NCBI GenBank assembly: GCA_946479475.1
Contig: CAMLGG010000129.1
Location: forward strand, 1-14,545
Source: an uncultured Ideonella sp.
GTDB lineage: Bacteria > Pseudomonadota > Gammaproteobacteria > Burkholderiales > Burkholderiaceae
DNA length: 14,545 nucleotides
Direction: 5' to 3'
The notes beneath the pieces are model-generated. The model saw only the letters and a list, made by a program, of their open reading frames with translations. It had not been told where the DNA came from and did no database searches. Numbering within the stretch: the stretch's first letter is position 1; each line of letters opens with the position of its first letter. Below are positions 13,053 to 14,545 of the stretch, piece after piece. The position numbers and the translations under genes are program-made.

Positions 13053-13959
13053 GCTGCGCTCCCACGCCCGCGCGGCGCGCATCGCGCCGGCCGAGCGCGG
13101 AGATGCTTGCGATCATCAGCGCCGCGCCGAGCCATTGCGACGCGGTGAGTGCCTGGCCCAGCAACAGCGCAGCCAGCAGCACCGCCGTCAAGGGCTCGAC
13201 CAGCGTGGCGACGGTCAGCGCAGTGGGGCTCAGCCGCGCCGCGCCCCAGCTGAAGGCCAGCAGCGCGATGGCGGCGGTGACCAGCCCGAGGTAGAGCAGC
13301 CAGGCCTCGGGCGGGGCGTCACCCGGCCACGCCAGGGGCACGTAGAAGGCACTCAGACCCATCACGGCCGCGGCGACCACCGTCAGGCCCATCGTCGCCG
13401 GGCCGGCTCCCAGCGACTGGGCCAGGCGGCCGCTGACCAGGGTGAAGCCGGCGTAGAGCACCGCGGAGGCGATCGAGAAGAGCACTCCGGCGACCACGTT
13501 GCCGGTGGACGCATCGGCGGCCGGCCCGCCCTCCCGAAGCACCACGAGCGCGGTGCCGGCGAGGGCGGCCGACAGCGTCGCGGCGAGCGGCGCATCCAGC
13601 CGCTCACGCCCCCGTGCCACGGCCACCAGGGTCACCAGCACCGGCGGCAGGCACAAGGCGATCAGCGTGGGAACCGCTGCACCGATGCGCGCGATGCCGA
13701 GGAACCAGCAGAGCACGTACAGCGCCATGCAGGCGCCCGCGCCGACCAGCAGGAGTCCCTGCTGCTGGATCCGCGGCCAGACGGCCGGCCGCGCGAACAG
13801 GGCCAGCAGCAGCACACCGCCCACCACGAAGCGCCAGAACGAGATGCTCTCCGGCGGCAGGCCGTAGCGCGCGATCAGCAGGTTCACCACCAGCGCGCCC
13901 GTCCCCCACAGGAAGCCCGCGCCGCAGGCGGCCGCCATGCCCGCGGCGGACGAGTGCAT
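13045..13959 (-). CDS. EamA/DMT-superfamily transporter
   Basis: The protein (304 residues from ATG 13959) shows ten hydrophobic helices in two repeated halves, the drug/metabolite transporter (EamA) layout. The first half begins AAACGAGFLWGTGALVVNLL and includes SFWRFVVGGVLLL and the conserved ALYVLCWFLGIARIGAAVPTLIALCLPPVLVTLVA. The second half includes VLYAGFTLVSGRL and SWGAARLSPTALTVATLVEPLTAVLLAALLLGQ, where the LEP/LxPxxA-type pattern is typical. The substrate is unknown; family members export amino acids or metabolites. A TTG at 13965 is an alternative start, since GAGGT (13971-13975) is 5 bases from TTG but 11 from ATG. The ribosome-binding site overlaps the argB stop (TGAGG), which suggests coupling to argB. 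Confidence 0.92.
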   Translation of the reverse strand: MHSSAAGMAAACGAGFLWGTGALVVNLLIARYGLPPESISFWRFVVGGVLLLALFARPAVWPRIQQQGLLLVGAGACMALYVLCWFLGIARIGAAVPTLIALCLPPVLVTLVAVARGRERLDAPLAATLSAALAGTALVVLREGGPAADASTGNVVAGVLFSIASAVLYAGFTLVSGRLAQSLGAGPATMGLTVVAAAVMGLSAFYVPLAWPGDAPPEAWLLYLGLVTAAIALLAFSWGAARLSPTALTVATLVEPLTAVLLAALLLGQALTASQWLGAALMIASISALGRRDARRAGVGAQHA

Positions 13960-13970
13960 GGCCAACGGTG

Positions 13971-13975
13971 ACCTC
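13971..13975 (-). promoter_or_regulatory. Ribosome-binding site overlapping the argB stop codon
   Basis: GAGGT on the minus strand shares bases with the argB TGA (13974-13976). Its spacing fits a TTG start at 13965 better than the ATG at 13959, leaving the transporter start ambiguous by two residues. Confidence 0.45.
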
Positions 13976-14545
13976 AGTGGGATCGGATCATCGTGCCGTA
14001 GGCCTGGTCCGTCAGGATCTCCAGCAGCATGGCGTGCGGCACGCGGCCGTCGATGATGTGCACGGCGTTCACGCCGCTCTTGGCAGCGTCGAGCGCACCG
14101 GCGATCTTGGGCAGCATGCCGCCCGAGATGGTGCCGTCGGCGAAGAGCTCGTCGATGCGGCGCGCGGTGAGATCCGTCAGCAACTGGCCCTGCTTGTCGA
14201 GCACGCCGGTGATGTTGGTCAGCATCACCAGCTTCTCGGCCTTCAGCACAGTCGCCAGCTTGGCGGCCACCACGTCGGCGTTGATGTTGTAGCTCTCGTT
14301 GGACTCGCCGAACCCGATCGGGCTGATGACGGGGATGAACTGGTCGTCCTGCAGCGCCTTGACGACGCTCGGGTCGATCGATTCGATCTCCCCGACCTGG
14401 CCGACGTCGTGCTCCTTGCTCGGGTCGTCCTTGTCGACCATCTTGAGCTTGCGCGCGCGGATCATGCCGCCGTCACGGCCGGTCAGGCCGACGGCCTTGC
14501 CGCCGGCGGCGTTGATCAGGCCGACGATGTCCTGCTGCACCTCGC
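13974..14545 (-). CDS. argB: Acetylglutamate kinase, C-terminal part (cut by window edge)
   Basis: The last 190 residues of ArgB are present, and the gene runs past the right edge with roughly 100 N-terminal residues missing. ArgB phosphorylates N-acetylglutamate, the committed and often arginine-inhibited step of arginine synthesis. Visible family blocks are [32 protein letters not shown], the substrate-binding [75 protein letters not shown] and the terminal GTMI. The internal GTG at 14540 is not the true start. It is followed after a few bases by the transporter, nucleotidase and slmA genes on the same strand. Confidence 0.97.
   Translation of the reverse strand, partial: EVQQDIVGLINAAGGKAVGLTGRDGGMIRARKLKMVDKDDPSKEHDVGQVGEIESIDPSVVKALQDDQFIPVISPIGFGESNESYNINADVVAAKLATVLKAEKLVMLTNITGVLDKQGQLLTDLTARRIDELFADGTISGGMLPKIAGALDAAKSGVNAVHIIDGRVPHAMLLEILTDQAYGTMIRSH

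Noticed and set aside
1..14545. Mobile element, phage, toxin-antitoxin, defence island or CRISPR
   Set aside because: No transposase, integrase, direct-repeat array or toxin-antitoxin pair was recognised; all genes are conserved housekeeping families with uniform high GC.

Overview
The window is a compact, very GC-rich stretch of chromosome. It most resembles a betaproteobacterium of the order Burkholderiales, in the Rubrivivax/Leptothrix/Comamonadaceae sphere. The reasons are the block petAB / mscL / nif3 / single-PDZ HtrA protease / tatCBA / HIT / hisEI, the argB / HAD nucleotidase / slmA block, and the long basic C-terminal tail on TatB. This placement is from remembered gene order and protein flavour, not from a search. 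There are 20 protein genes, two of them cut by the window ends. I see no RNA genes, insertion sequences, phage genes or CRISPR arrays. Everything reads as vertically inherited core genome, and I found no convincing undescribed system.

Layout. Positions 1-833 (minus strand) hold the start of cytochrome b and the complete Rieske subunit of the cytochrome bc1 complex. Positions 834-1131 are the largest gap (298 bp), with candidate promoters, a 20-bp perfect palindrome and a separate inverted repeat. mscL (plus) ends 4 bp from the convergent end of pdxA (minus). nif3 and pdxA (minus) overlap by ATGA. A membrane-anchored DegS-like protease (plus) starts only 23 bp from the divergent nif3 start and runs convergently into tatC.

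From about 4.57 kb to the right end all genes lie on the minus strand, in the transcription order argB, eamA-type transporter, HAD nucleotidase, slmA, pdeM, periplasmic 5'-nucleotidase, DUF815 ATPase, mutT, hisI, hisE, small DUF4870-like membrane protein, HIT protein, tatA, tatB, tatC. Most junctions are 0-40 bp or overlap as ATGA/GTGA, so long co-transcribed runs are likely. Short leaders occur before the 5'-nucleotidase (74 bp) and tatA (85 bp).

Functional links. The Tat translocase encoded here is the expected exporter of the Rieske protein, whose signal carries a KR rather than RR pair. hisI and hisE catalyse consecutive histidine steps, and argB is an arginine step. The HtrA protease fits envelope stress sensing. 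mutT, pdeM and slmA touch nucleotide-pool sanitation, DNA repair and division-site control, but their adjacency looks like several normally separate cassettes joined together. The most useful second looks are the mscL-leader palindrome, a 7-bp inverted repeat overlapping the ribosome-binding region of the 5'-nucleotidase, the TTG start of tatB, the PdxA/PdxA2 question, and pdeM without its usual ligase/helicase/exonuclease partners.
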